From NCBI GenBank assembly GCA_965153455.1, contig OZ234495.1, forward strand, positions 8,676,875 to 8,740,874: a stretch of 64,000 nucleotides of DNA, given 5' to 3'. A program made the position numbers and the translations under genes. Of this stretch, positions 11,690 through 23,608 are shown one piece after another. The notes under the pieces are model-generated. The model was not told the DNA's origin and ran no database searches. It saw only the letters and a list, made by a program, of their open reading frames with translations. This DNA is from Sphagnum compactum (taxonomy: Eukaryota; Bryophyta; Sphagnopsida; Sphagnales). Position 1 is the stretch's first letter, and each line of letters starts with the position of its first letter.

Positions 11690-14600
11690 AGCTTAGCTTG
11701 GACAAAAGCCACAACCTTAGCCTAGAAATTGAGATATGTTTGTTGCTTGTTGAACCAAGATGCATTGCTCATTAGACCATAAAGTGAAGCACTAATGCAA
11801 TCCATGTGTGAAAGAGAGTGGGTGTCTATGGTTGTTATTGGCAAAATCATGTCAACCTACTATGCTCCCAGTATGTTTGGATTTTGAAGAGCAAGACCCC
11901 TTAGGATGCCTTGGTACTCTTGACATGAGGTAGTGCATTGGTATAATGCTAGTTTTCATTTTATTTTTTGGCCTTGTCTACTTTTGTGGAAACCGTGTTT
12001 GAGGTTAGTTGTAAAAGGCCTTCTAATCATGACTTGTCAGGTAGTTCAGAATTTTGACTAGTGATATTCTTTCTTTGCATTGCAACGACAATGGGTGTGT
12101 ACTTTTGATAAACAATGCAGTGACAAAGGAGGCTATTACTCGTGGTGTCTCTCCTCCTATGACTACTATTAACCTTGATCTTGAGAAGGTGAAGACAATA
12201 TCCTAAAACCAATGTTGTCAGTGGCAAGACAACCTAGGTCAGGGTATCTGTTTGTCTTCCCTTTGTAAGGTATGTATGGTTTCACATATACTAAAAGTTA
12301 GGGGGTGGCTCTAGTGTTACAAGTACTTGGAGACATGCCACGGAAGAGGTTTGAATTCACACAAAAGAGAGAGGTTGGTCAACTCCTTGATATTGCACCT
12401 GGTGTCACGCTATTGGAAGCTTTAAAATGTGTGTTACACTTGCATTCTATGTGCTCCAAACGATTTTTGACAACAAAGGTGAAGTACCTATTATGACATG
12501 CATGTTGATGGTTCTTTGTTATGTTTGAGTGGTTAGAACCTACCACTATCGACATTGCCTCTTGTGTGAACTTTCCTTGTGCCAGGTGGACTAATGTGTG
12601 ATGGGGTTGGTGGCGCAACAGCAAATTGTGGGCCCTTTGCAGCTCCCTTTTGTTAATGTTGCAATTCTTGCCCAGGTTTATCTAAATCCTATCTATTGCT
12701 ACAATTTGATTGTTAATGTCAATACACTTCTCTTTTCACTTGTTGTTGGTTTTCTATGCACTTTCAAGCTAGCTTTTTGGTTCCCATTTGAGTCCCCAAG
12801 GTGCTTGCCCTCAAGAGAGGCTATGTGTAATGTTGTATTTATTGCCTTCAAACCCACATAGGCCTTACTAGTGGTGCATGTGCAATTGGGGAACAACCTA
12901 TAAAGGTAGGTTAGACTCATGTATGTTCATTTTCTTGGTATTTAAGTTATTTGTCTTGCAGCTAGTTGGTACTATCATCATGCACATCATGTTAAAAAAA
13001 TTTGCTAGGTCAATGTGTGGTGACTTTCAAGGGCTATTGGATCCAAAGTCTATGGCACAACTGGCTTTGGGAGAAGCCCTCACCAATCTTGTATGGGCAA
13101 AGGTAGGAACCCTGTCATTGTTGGTTATGATTGAAACCTAAAGAAAGGTTGTGGGTGATGAATTGTTCGGTTTAAGGTTGAAAATATTCATCTATTTTCT
13201 TTGCCTGCACATGATTCACACGCTTCATCTGGATTCCATTTTTTCAGATTCTATGAAACTTGTAATACTAGGTGTCTGGCATTGTCAAGAGGATCAAAAC
13301 CATTTTGTTTTTCTCTATTTTCTTCATCCTTTTATTGTTTTGGTTTTCCCTTTTCTTGCCTTTTTTTGTTTCTATTTCTTTCTTTTTAGTGTTCCTCTTA
13401 TGTCTAAGGGGTTTTTGGTTTTTCCTTTGTCTTTTAGGCTTTTTAAAGTTCGCCAGCATCATGGTTGAATTTACCCATTGCTACTAGTCAGCCCTATGTA
13501 CAAAAGCTCAATATGGTTGTTTATGTTTGACATTAACCTCCACCCATGGCCAAGAGCTAATGAAGTCGATGGGGAGGTTATAGTAGGTTTGTCAATAACA
13601 TACATGTTGCCATTGAAGGTCCCTCAATATGGTTGACCATCAATATGGTTCAAAGTTCAAAGTTCTCCTTAGTTTTGTTCTTGGGTTTTTCCCCCTTGTA
13701 CTTAGGGTTGAGTTTCCTCCTTTTCATGCTTGTTGATTGGGTTGTTGTCATATCGTTGGAGGTGGAATATTCTTACACTTATCATTAGTTCATCTTTTGA
13801 TTTTATTCAGGTTTAGTGAAATTGTAAGTATGGAGAAATCCTCAATATTTACAAATCTTGTCTATTGATACTCACATTAAGGGATGGGCTAAAACATTGC
13901 ATTACTGGCACCTTCCACATGTTCATGTTAAGCAAATTCTATAGGCATTTTAGCTAAGCAGGTTGGGATAGAGAAGAACTCATAAGTTGAAGGCAGGTTT
14001 GTATGTAACTACATTGAAGGATGTGAAGGCGAATGCGAACTAGATGTATGTTACCAAACTTGATGGTGAGGGAGTTGCCATGTATGATGCAGTTGTAGCT
14101 CTAAAGGATGCCATGGTGAAACTTGAAGTAGCAGTTTATGGTGGAAAAGATAGCTTGTCCATGGCAGCTCAGGCTGGAGGAAAAACAGTAAAAGCCCTTG
14201 GCAACCTTATCATTAATACCTATGTTATTTGTCCTGACATAACCAAGACCATTACTCTTGATTTGAAGGTATGTTATTGCCCATAAAAATCCTGCAAATT
14301 ACTTAATCTTCAGATGGCATTATGATGTTAGCATGCCAGACATGGATACATGAATATGCAGAAGCCACGGGGTTTGGAAGCAATGACCTTAAATGTTTAG
14401 GCCTTTTGAGAGGTGAGAAAGGAAAGTGGGTCTAAGTGGTTTTTATGTTGTGGCAGCTCGGTGATATAGGTGTATGGCTACACATTGATTTTGGCAAAAG
14501 TAAGTGGCGATTGGGAAGATCTTGTGGCCCAAGTTTATGACCAGGTGATCATTGCATATTGATGAATATGTACTTAAAGCACTCCAAGTTTTGAATTCCA

Positions 14601-15249
14601 TGTTTCTGAGACTAACTTGATGGGTGCAATTTTGATGGGTTCGCATATTTAGTTAATTATATTGAGTGATTTGTGCTTGGAATTCATGCGGGATAGGTGA
14701 CACTCCTCTAGAGGTTGATGATGTGCCTTATCTTGGACACGTCTTCAATGCAATTCAGGTATAAATTATTTACTTTCTTGTCTTGTACAAGTTTTGTTGA
14801 TTTGGTTGATAACTCAAGAATAGATTGACCCTCAGGTAAACATTGTTTTGTGGGTTTCCCAAGAAATGTGAATAATGGCATTTAATAGTGTTTCCTAATA
14901 CAAAGTTATACTTTTGATAATGATCCAGTTGTTGGTATTGGGTGAAGCTACTATCCATTCCCAATTAGATGTAATCATTATTTTCATGTACTTTGATAGC
15001 CAAAAAAAACATATTGATGCATGTCCTTGATTGGGTCACAAGGTAATAGATAAGAGGGTAGTTGCTTCAACCATGACATCAGTGATTGAATTATCATTGT
15101 GGCATTGCTAAAGATGGCATTTGCATGCAATTATGGGATCTGTGTAGACTTACTTGTTCTGGACATTCATGGGACTGTCAATGCTAAATGTGCTGTTCTT
15201 ATTGAAGAGGAGCATTAGAGTGCCCACCTCTTTTTGATGGCACAACCAG
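11690..15249 (+). pseudogene. FGAM synthase (PurL) pseudogene fragment with introns retained
   Basis: Exon-like blocks in family order encode the central part of phosphoribosylformylglycinamidine synthase (purine step 4): 11786-11848 (SMCEREWVSMVVIGKI), 12090-12188 (INLDLEK), 12323-12478 (VLGDMPRKRFEF...CSKRFLTTK), 12586-12675 (GLVAQQQIVGPLQ), about 12852-12905 (GACAIGEQPIK), 13031-13102 (GLLDPKSMAQLALGEAL), 14005-14268 (MYVTKLDGEG...GGKDSLSM...CPDITKT), 14457-14544, 14693-14758 (DVPYLGHVFNAIQ), about 15055-15249 (HDIS...VALLKMAFA). Most blocks end in GT donors, so this is a DNA-level copy and not a retrocopy. It is broken: TAA in VD*CVMG, TAG at 14041-14043 where NWMY is expected, TGA after HDISD, and a frame shift near 14520. 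The N-terminus and the amidotransferase C-terminus are absent. Faint similarity starts near 11690. Confidence -1.
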
Positions 15250-15734
15250 GTGTGTGACCCCTTTGCCACACATTTAGTCCATGTTTTGAATTGTGCTCTG
15301 TGCAGGTTATTGGTCTTTAACAAATCTTATTATATATGTATTTAGGTTACCAGTAGTTCAATAATGGTCCTTGTACTGTCTTGATTTTTTTGTTGTTACC
15401 TTCAAAATTCTCTAGGCCTTGTTTTTGCTTATTGGTAATGATGAAATCTTGTGGCCCAACTTGGATGTGGCAAAAATTGGTCAAGCAATCATTTTTCTTT
15501 TGAAAACCTTGAATTTCATGGTATCCAGATACAACAATATGTCATGACTTGAGTAGAATTTTGGTGAGTTCACGTAGCCTATCAACTTATATGTGCAACA
15601 ACCCATATCTAAATATATTCCAACTTTACTTTGGCTTTGAAGGGTTCAAAGCAAATAGTAACCTTGTTAGGATGTTTGTGTGAGCAAATTCTATTATTGT
15701 GCTCTTAGCCCATATGCACAACATGTTTGGATTA

Positions 15735-16360
15735 GACATTTCAATTTTCAGTATTAAGACATTTCGATTTTCAATTTTCAAAATTTAGACATTTTAGTTT
15801 TTACATTTTAAATTTTCGTATTAAGACATTTCAATTATCAATATTTAGACATTTTAATTTTTAGTTTTCAATATTCAGACATTTCAATTTTCAGTTTTCA
15901 ATATTCAAACATTTTAGTTTTTGGTATTCAGACATTTCAATTTTCAGTTTTCAATATTTTGACATTTTGGTTTTTAGTATTCTAACTTTTCAATTTTCAG
16001 TATTCAAACATTCTAGTTTTCAATATTTAGTATTTAGACATTTCAATTTTCAAATTCCTTCAAGACATTTCAGAAAGAGATTTCAAATTTCAGTTTTCAA
16101 TTTCAACTTTCAATATTCACACATCCAAATTCAAACATTTCAGTTTTCAAATTTTCAAATTCCAGACGCTTCACATAGAGATTTCAATTTTCAGATTTCA
16201 GTTTTCAACTTGAAGTATTCACACACCCCAATTCAAACATTTTAGTTCTCAAAATTTCAGATTCCAAACATTTCACATACAAATTTCAAATTTCAATATT
16301 CACACATTGGAATTCAAACATTTCAGTTTTAAAAATTTTAAATTCCAAACATTCCATATA
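15735..16360. repeat. Degenerate minisatellite of ACATTTCAATTTTCAG type
   Basis: About twenty imperfect repeats of roughly 30 bp, built from the words ACATTT, CAATTTTCAG and CAATATT, fill this stretch. The array changes gradually along its length: later units read AAACATTTCAGTTTTC. It lies just after the PurL pseudogene. The long plus-strand reading frame inside it is a by-product of the repeat. Confidence -1.
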
Positions 16361-17988
16361 CTATAATACCTTGGCAAGTTTGGCACATGCCTCCTAAACA
16401 ATTAATTAATTTTGAATATTCAATTTCAAAAAATAAAACACTCCTAAAGACTCTTTATTTTCCTTCATATGGAGTTGGTCTTTGGAATAAAATATTGATC
16501 ATGGTCATATAACATGGACAAAGCCATTTCACAATGAGCTACTTGTTTTCAATATGTATCTAGATGCATTATCTTACAATTTGTATTTTATGTTTAGTGA
16601 GGGATATGAGGTTTACAACTACTTACAACTTGGTTGTAAACTCCATGTGCAAAATCCAAGTCTCCTGAGTATTTGTCTACTTCCTAAACCTTAAACCCTA
16701 CTACCTTCATTTTTGGTGATTTTGTCTGACCATCATGTAATGTTTTGGAAATTTGTTTTTCCACACATTACATGTTAGCTCACTGTCTTCTTCCTCACAG
16801 GGGTTGTTTTCCTTGCAGTCTGATTTGTGTTTAGTGAATCACACTTTCAGCCAAAGGACATCTTTGTCTTTCAAGGTCTTTTTCCCCTAGCTCAAGTTCC
16901 CAGCTTTGACATCTCTAATACAACAGAACTGTTGTCAAGAAAGTACAAATTGAGCAACAAGATCTAGATAATTCCTGTGATGAGAGGAACAAGGAACTGG
17001 ATATGGGTGAATATTCAGAATCTATCATATGGTCCTCCCTTGACAATTCCAGAGACAATTCTAGAAACAATTCATACCTACCTCATTTTCAAGCCTAACC
17101 ATCTCACTTCTTTTCTAATAACTACCTCCCTCCTTTCCCTTACCCACCAACATGGATATGAAAAGACAAATTAATTTGCCTTTTCATGTGCATGACATTT
17201 ATATCAATTCAAATTAAATTAGAGATTGACATAAATAATGATGAACTATTGAAAACCATGTGGGAACATGAGAGGAAAAAAATAGTTAATTGTCACTGGT
17301 AGTGCCAACAGTGCAGAGCCCAAGTTGGTTTACCTTTAGAAACCAATGATGCCAAGTAGCACACCAACATTGCCCTCCACCCAAACTGTGACCAACAATG
17401 TAGTTTTGTAAAGGCCTTTAAATACCTACATGAAGAAGGTAGGCCCCAATCTCCTTTGTGAGCTGCAAAGAAACACAAATATGACAAGTACGAATGTAAA
17501 AATAATGCATGAACATGAAGCTGATGATGCAGCTCAAGACAGGTTATCTGTGTAACTTTCAATTCTATCAGGGTTACTGTTTATAGCTATTTATTTTGCA
17601 ATCATCCATGACTGTCTATTAGATCTGAAGCAAGTACAATCACGTCCTATGCAGTGGATACAATGCAATGTTGTCACCCGGAATGGATATTTCTAGACTC
17701 CTGTTTGGCAGGGCCCAGTATGACTTTTACCAACTTAGGTAACCATATTTGTACTCTTCTCTTCCCCCATCTGTCAACAAGCTGCAAGACTGAAGGAGGA
17801 CCTTCAAGTACTTGGGTTGGTTGCTGCCATTTGAACCTCACACTGGCAAAACCATATATTGAATGCTGTTAAGAGCAATGAGCAGTCCTTTGGGTTGAGA
17901 GTGGCACATAAACTAGACATCTGGATTCTGTCTAACAAGTCCATTGATACAAGTTGGGCAATGGCAGGAAGCATTGTATGGTAAAGGA
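16361..17988. other. AT-rich intergenic and 3' flank of the Rossmann gene
   Basis: No gene recognised. About 17,035-17,150 resembles 11,090-11,260. From about 17,300 the base composition rises; 17,300-17,988 may be 3' UTR or downstream DNA of the minus-strand gene that ends at 17,989. Confidence -1.
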
Positions 17989-20289
17989 TTATGCTGGAAT
18001 TGCACCCACTTCCTTCAGCCAGGAAGTATGCAGTGGACATGGGTCTGTTTTACCATTATCCAAGGCTTGCTTTGAGATACTGTAGAACCAGCCATTGCGC
18101 CACTTGAACTGCACAATGCATGCGCACTTTGTTATGTTACTTTTCAATACATCTCCTATAGCTTGATAACTTGGACATCTGAATCTCATGCTCATTTCCG
18201 AATGAAATTTTGCCCAAAGACAACCCATAGTATCAAATACTTCTAATATGTTACCAATTTGATGTGCAGAACTTTACCAAGGAAAAAGCCAACGTTGGGA
18301 GAACTGTAATGTGCTTGGATACTTTCCAGTCTGACTAGTATACCTCTTTAATGGCTGTGGGAAAATGGGAGATCAAACGTGAATATGAGCAAAGTCGCTC
18401 CTCCATGCCTGGGTCAAACTCAACCTTCTTTTCTGCTGATGCTACTGCTGCAAGCTCGTTGATCAGCTCTACCACCTGCCCATTATGCCAAAAGTGAAAT
18501 TGACAGTGACAATAAGACTCTCCATCCCTGAACAATCTCTTTACTTTGAATAAATCCCTTGCTAGGCCACATTCCATGAAGAGAGCACAGAACAAGAAAA
18601 CACATTTTGATCCAGAGTCAAGTAGATTGCAGAATGTGTTTGGCTACCTCTTCCCGATGGTTCTCTTCAACATCACCCACAGTAGCACCTGGGTGCCGTG
18701 CTCCCACAAGCATAAATGATGAGATCCAGATCAACTTTTCCAGCAATGGTTTCTGAAACTCCTCTGAATCTAAAACCTGCCAAAAAACATTTGGTGCAGA
18801 TGTCACTGGTTTGCCAGCTCCCAAACTCCAGTTCCTGAGAACATTGCTGGATGAAAATAAATAACTTGGACACACAAACCTTGCAAGCAAGATTGGCTGA
18901 ATGGAGGCGAGCTGCTACCACCGAAGCCCACTTGCCTGAGGCTGCTGTCAAACCCTCTGGATTAGCATCTGTCTTCCCATCCATAGGTGTGTCCCCAAGT
19001 TTGGCAATGGCAAAGTAGACTAGAACTTGAGTTACACTGGCTAAGCCATGACTTTGAAGCCATGGCTCTATCATCCCGTTCTGCAAAAACACCAAGTCTG
19101 CTGAAATTTGTCAATTACAATGCTATAAACTGAGTCACATACCTGTGACATTGGTGGCTTGTCTCAAAAAGATTGGAAGATTTTCTTAAGACTAGTTTCC
19201 AGTTTTCCCTATCTCACAAAATCAAGACCTACATTGTGTCCCTAAACACCCAATTGCATAGTGCTACCATCATACACATTTTATACACTCTGGAAATAAG
19301 CAAACAACATTTCCAACACAAGCAAAACACTACCATGCTTACACTCAGCTTGCATGGCAAATTCAATGTCAGACAACAAGTGCATCAAATGATGCCATAC
19401 AACAATATCACAGACTGGTGAAATTCTTTTAACTTCTGTTTGTGCACATAGAAAATCTCCTTCTCAGCATATGTGTAGATGCAGGAACCCTGTCACTTTA
19501 TGCTGAGTCACAGTTTGACTCATGGCTCTCACAATTCTTCCAATAGATCAATGCTTGAGCTATGTGAGCACAGCTAACTCGAAAAAATAGTGGAAAGCTG
19601 CTATGATCACAGCACAACAGCGGCAGCCTAATGGAAAAATGTCCAAAGTAATTACCTTCACGGCGAGATGGAGGCGTGGCCTGTAGAACCGCATCAAGAT
19701 CATCGTTTCGCGTACACACAAAAATCGGACCAGTGCTATCCTCTGGCACTTTCTCCCCTCTTCGTACCAAAACATCCCGACCTAGTCCCATTTTCTCCAA
19801 CGCCTGGCCCACTCTACCCGCTCCAACAACCACTCCTCCCTCTATCGTCTGCTCCATTGAAGTTCCTCTTCCTTTCTCTACTGATGACGAGCTTCCAACC
19901 TCCACTGCACCTCTCACGCCAATCCCTAATCCACTCTTCAAAATTCGCAAACTTCGACTACTACGACCACTACTACGCACTGTATGTGGATGGTGGCGCA
20001 AGAAACAGTGCAATAATATTCGTTTTGAGGAAGTCGCGGATTGCAGCCTACTGCTGCTGTTCTGACGGCTTGTGTTCCAGAGAGAAGTAGAGGAGGAGGA
20101 GGAGGAGGAGGTAGAAGATTTTTCCAAGGTAGTATTGGCGGTGGGGAGAAGGAGAGGACGAACACAAGAGTGCACGGCAGACGACGACGACGACGACGAC
20201 GAAGCCAAAGAAGAGGCAGCAAAAGAAACGATGCTTGCCATCGCCATGGAACAACTCCTTCTCGACGCTACTGCGATAGTTACGCGCAT
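17989..20289 (-). CDS. Probable plastid NAD(P)-binding Rossmann-fold protein, function unassigned
   Basis: Five exons join cleanly: 19656-20289, 18880-19100, 18648-18776, 18344-18475, 17989-18108 (stop included), 411 residues from the first ATG. An alternative ATG at 20247 (MAMASIV...) would give 397. The first ~130 residues are rich in Ser and Arg with two poly-Ser runs and few acidic residues, a typical plastid transit leader. Then VVVGAGRVG (GAGRVG at 156-161) marks a dinucleotide-binding fold, followed by PIFVCTRNDDLDAVL, FLQNGMIEPWL, LEKLIWISSFMLVGARHPGATVG and a C-terminal WRNGWFYSISKQAL...DPCPLHTSWLK. I recognise this as a conserved but functionally uncharacterised plant family, distantly like ketopantoate reductase or 6-phosphogluconate dehydrogenase N-domains. 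No catalytic assignment is justified. Ends and phases agree at every junction. Confidence -1.
20089..20112. repeat. (AGG)n microsatellite coding poly-Ser
   Basis: Eight trinucleotide units in exon 1 of the Rossmann gene. On the coding strand they read as a TCC run and give one of the two poly-Ser tracts in the predicted transit leader. Confidence -1.
20180..20202. repeat. (GAC)n microsatellite coding poly-Ser
   Basis: About seven to eight units in exon 1 of the Rossmann gene, read on the coding strand as a TCG run. This gives the second poly-Ser tract. A different codon from the first tract points to independent expansion. Confidence -1.
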
Positions 20290-20803
20290 TTGGTGACCTC
20301 GTTATTGACGATGCATTTCTGGACACTTCTAAGTTCTACGGTATGTAACCATTCAATTTTTATTCTTTTTTTTTTTGGATATTATCCGAAGATAGCTAGG
20401 TAGCGATGTTACGTACCAGGTTTTTTTTTTTTTTTTCCCAATTTCGTGATACGGAAATTTTAGCGAAATTTTCCAGAAAATTAGCAAACCTAGGTAGTCG
20501 AATTTACACTAGAAAAGCCCAGTTTCGCTGATTTTTTGGTCGGAAAATGACAATTTGTTTTGGGAAAAAACACTGGTACTAACTCACCTCTCAATAGAAA
20601 AAGCACTGGTAGGTACCTTCTACTCCTTTCAGCGCTTCCCCAACCCAACCCAACCCCCCCAATATATATAGTTTCGACAATTTATCCAAAAAGTATAGCA
20701 AAATCAGTTGAATTTACATTTAAAAAACACAATCCTCCAATATTTTCCTAAATTTTTGGTCCTAAAAATGACAAAGTTTTATGAGGAAAAAAACACTAGT
20801 ACT

Positions 20804-20828
20804 TGTGTGTGTGTGTGTGTGTGTGTGT
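20804..20828. repeat. (GT)n dinucleotide microsatellite
   Basis: About twelve GT units at the end of the second copy of a diverged tandem duplication. Confidence -1.
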
Positions 20829-23355
20829 TTTTTCTTTTAAAAACCATGTCTGATTAATTAAATTTTGACAAAAATAATCCTGAAAAAGATTGAAAAATCT
20901 TTTAAAGTGTAAATTCTATTTAATTTTTTATTTTACAATTTCGTGAGATTGCAAATTTGGCAAGTTTTACTAAAAATTAAAAAACCATGTGTCCAATACA
21001 AATAAGGGTTAAGGTACTTAGTGTAAAATATATACACAAATATAGGGGCACTTTCAACATGTGTTTGTTGAATAATAGTTAATTTTCAAGATTCCATGTA
21101 AATTTTTTAAACATTTTTTAATATTTCAAAATATTTTTAAATTTTCCTTCACAAAAATTTTATTTTTAATTATTTTTTAAAATTAAAAAATACAAAGCAT
21201 ATAATTAGTGTCAAAGGTGCCCAAGGCATTATAGAATAAATAAAAGGTTTGTGGGATGGACTTGGATGGAAATAAAAAACCTATGTGACTAATGAGATTG
21301 TTTGAATGGGAACCATTTTGACCATGATGTTTTAAACATAATTTTTATGTCACTATTTAGTTTAAATTTCTTTTTTGAAATATTATCTAAGTGTCGCAAA
21401 TGACATTCCGCAATAGTTCATTAAGCAACTAACAAAACATTGAGGATAATACAATCAAGATAGTTCATGTGAATGTTTGCTAATATAATCATGGATGAAA
21501 TTCATCTATCATCAACCACTTTTCATCTATAATGTAATAAATCTATTCACCATCGTCCAATTCTCATTCATATTAGAAAGGTGTTCAAAAAAGTTCTTTA
21601 AATGGTGAACCATATGGAAACTTACAACCCCCATTGAAGCTTTTATGAACTTAGGTCCTTGAACAATATAGATAAAAGTAGTGCCTTCGTTATTTTAAGT
21701 CTAATCAAACACTAACAAGGGGGTGTGTCACATTGTGTGGCCTTGCCATTTACATTAAAAAGGATCTTAAGGCAAAAGAAGAATTATGGAAACTCAAATA
21801 TTTCACCATGCAAAATTATAATCTTCAAAAAAAAATCCTCTAAAAGAAATCAAATTCCTGCAAGATATTATAACTCTATAACTAATGTCAAGTTTCAACA
21901 CAAACAAAATATCATCTTTCAAAAATCCTCAAGTGTGAACCAATATGGTCCCCTTTTCAATCAATTTTGGTCTTTCTTTGACATTTGGGGGTTAACCTTA
22001 TTGGATTTGTTTTATGTTTTCAATTGTTCCATGTTTTGAATAAAATTATTTATTTGTGTGATTTTTTTGCATATTTTGTAGCTTTGTTTTGTGTTATAAT
22101 GTTATGTGATATTGAGTTAGATTTAGGCTTACTTTTATTTTAGTTTGTTTTAATTGTTGCGTTTCATGAGAAATCTTGAGCCATGATAGTTTTCATGCCT
22201 TTGATAATAAGTACCTTTACATGAGTGTTTGTCTTTTTTTCCAACACTCCCTATATAGAAATAAAAGAGTGATTACAACATTACAATACAAAATATACAC
22301 AAATAGTGAGCAAGTAATTAAGTGTTGCATGTCTTTTGCATGTGACCCATGAAAAAGACATACAAATTGCAAGGAACTTTTAAGAAGAATTTGGAGCTTT
22401 TATTACATGGGTTATGGCACACTAATTGTGATTTTTTTCAATTAAAAAAGTGACATTTTTTTGTTGAATCTTTTTTCCAAGTTTCTAGAGAAACTTGCAA
22501 GGAAGTAGATAGATGGAAGGTTTCTTCTGCAAATAAACAAGCTAGCTCTCTAGTTGACGATTGCTGAGTGACTTGAACATGTACAATCTTAGCATGCTTC
22601 ATTGTAAGTGTACGAAGAAACTCTTGCATTTTGCTAACTTGAAGAATTTTGCACTATCTGGGGTTTGAACTTGATTAACCACATAGGGTCGAGGGTCAAA
22701 TCATTAGGGCCTGATCTCAGCCCTTCCACTGCAGAAAATTGTCCATCTGGTTATACATCCTTATTGGAACACAAAATCTCACAAGGCCACAGATAGTATG
22801 GCATCATATATTTTAAAGTAAAAACTGTGTGGACTACTTCAGGACAGGTTACATATGCATTTGAAGCCACTTATAAACCGGTATCATGATGATGACTTCT
22901 TGTCAAAATCCAGCTCCAATGCATACCTACAGAGCAAAGAAAAATATGAGTAGTCACCACCATTAGATGTGACCCTAACTTTACCATGTTGAATGCAAAG
23001 ACAAATTACAAGCAAGATTGTATGAAAGCCACCAATTCTCGTTACCAGTATATACTCTTTGCATGCTTTTGGTTACAGCCAAGACAACTAACTAAGGTCC
23101 CAACCCAAGAGTCTAAACCTAGAGCTGTTCCAGACTGCAATGAGAAAGAGTAAGAAGACTGGAAGAAGATACCTGATCCTGTGTAGTTGTCGAAGGATTA
23201 AAGGGAGTGACCATCTGCAACCCTAAGTCACCATCCTATTCTTACAATTTGATAATCAGGCATGCTCCGTGAACATTGAAAGGACAATTCAGAAATGATG
23301 AAACAACACATTGTTGAAGAGTGGCACAATGTTAGGGGAAGAAGACAGCTCACCA

Positions 23356-23445
23356 AATCCAGCAGATACCGATCCTCCTTGTCAATGCTTCCATGTGTTG
23401 AATCCAGCAGATACCAATCCTCCTTGTCAATGCTTCCATGTCAAC
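23356..23445. repeat. 45-bp tandem duplication
   Basis: Two adjacent 45-bp units (23,356-23,400 and 23,401-23,445) that both begin AATCCAGCAGATACC and differ at a few positions. It lies 160-250 bp downstream of the MSH1 stop codon. Confidence -1.
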
Positions 23446-23608
23446 ACAACCTACAGACCTTAGACCACGTATTTTTAGCAGATAATTATGGAAAAGGTAA
23501 TTAATGCAGGTCAGCTGACCAACCATTTGCCATGCAAACTTTGGCTGCCAAAAAATTTCTTGAGAACTATGATATTGATGCAACGCAGCCTTCAACTGTG
23601 AGGAAGGC

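Larger units (their letters stand above)
20290..23608. other. AT-rich spacer between the Rossmann gene and MSH1
   Basis: No gene recognised. About 20,455-20,580 and 20,695-20,800 are diverged tandem copies (shared words include GAATTTACA, TTTTTTGGTC, AAAATGACAA and AACACT.GTACT). A (GT)n tract lies at 20,804-20,828. A 45-bp tandem duplication (AATCCAGCAGATACC...) occupies 23,356-23,400 and 23,401-23,445, just downstream of the MSH1 stop and possibly in its 3' UTR. The rest is low-complexity AT-rich DNA. Confidence -1.

Noticed and set aside
13151-13487. Phe-rich overlapping plus-strand frames
   Set aside because: T-rich intron of the PurL pseudogene; poly-Phe and Leu content reflects base composition.
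20041-20403. 120-residue Gly/Arg-rich frame opposite the Rossmann gene
   Set aside because: Antisense shadow of exon 1 produced by the trinucleotide runs.
22438-22629. 63-residue minus-strand frame downstream of MSH1
   Set aside because: No motif, no splice context linking it to MSH1, and MSH1 already has its stop after the complete GIY-YIG domain.
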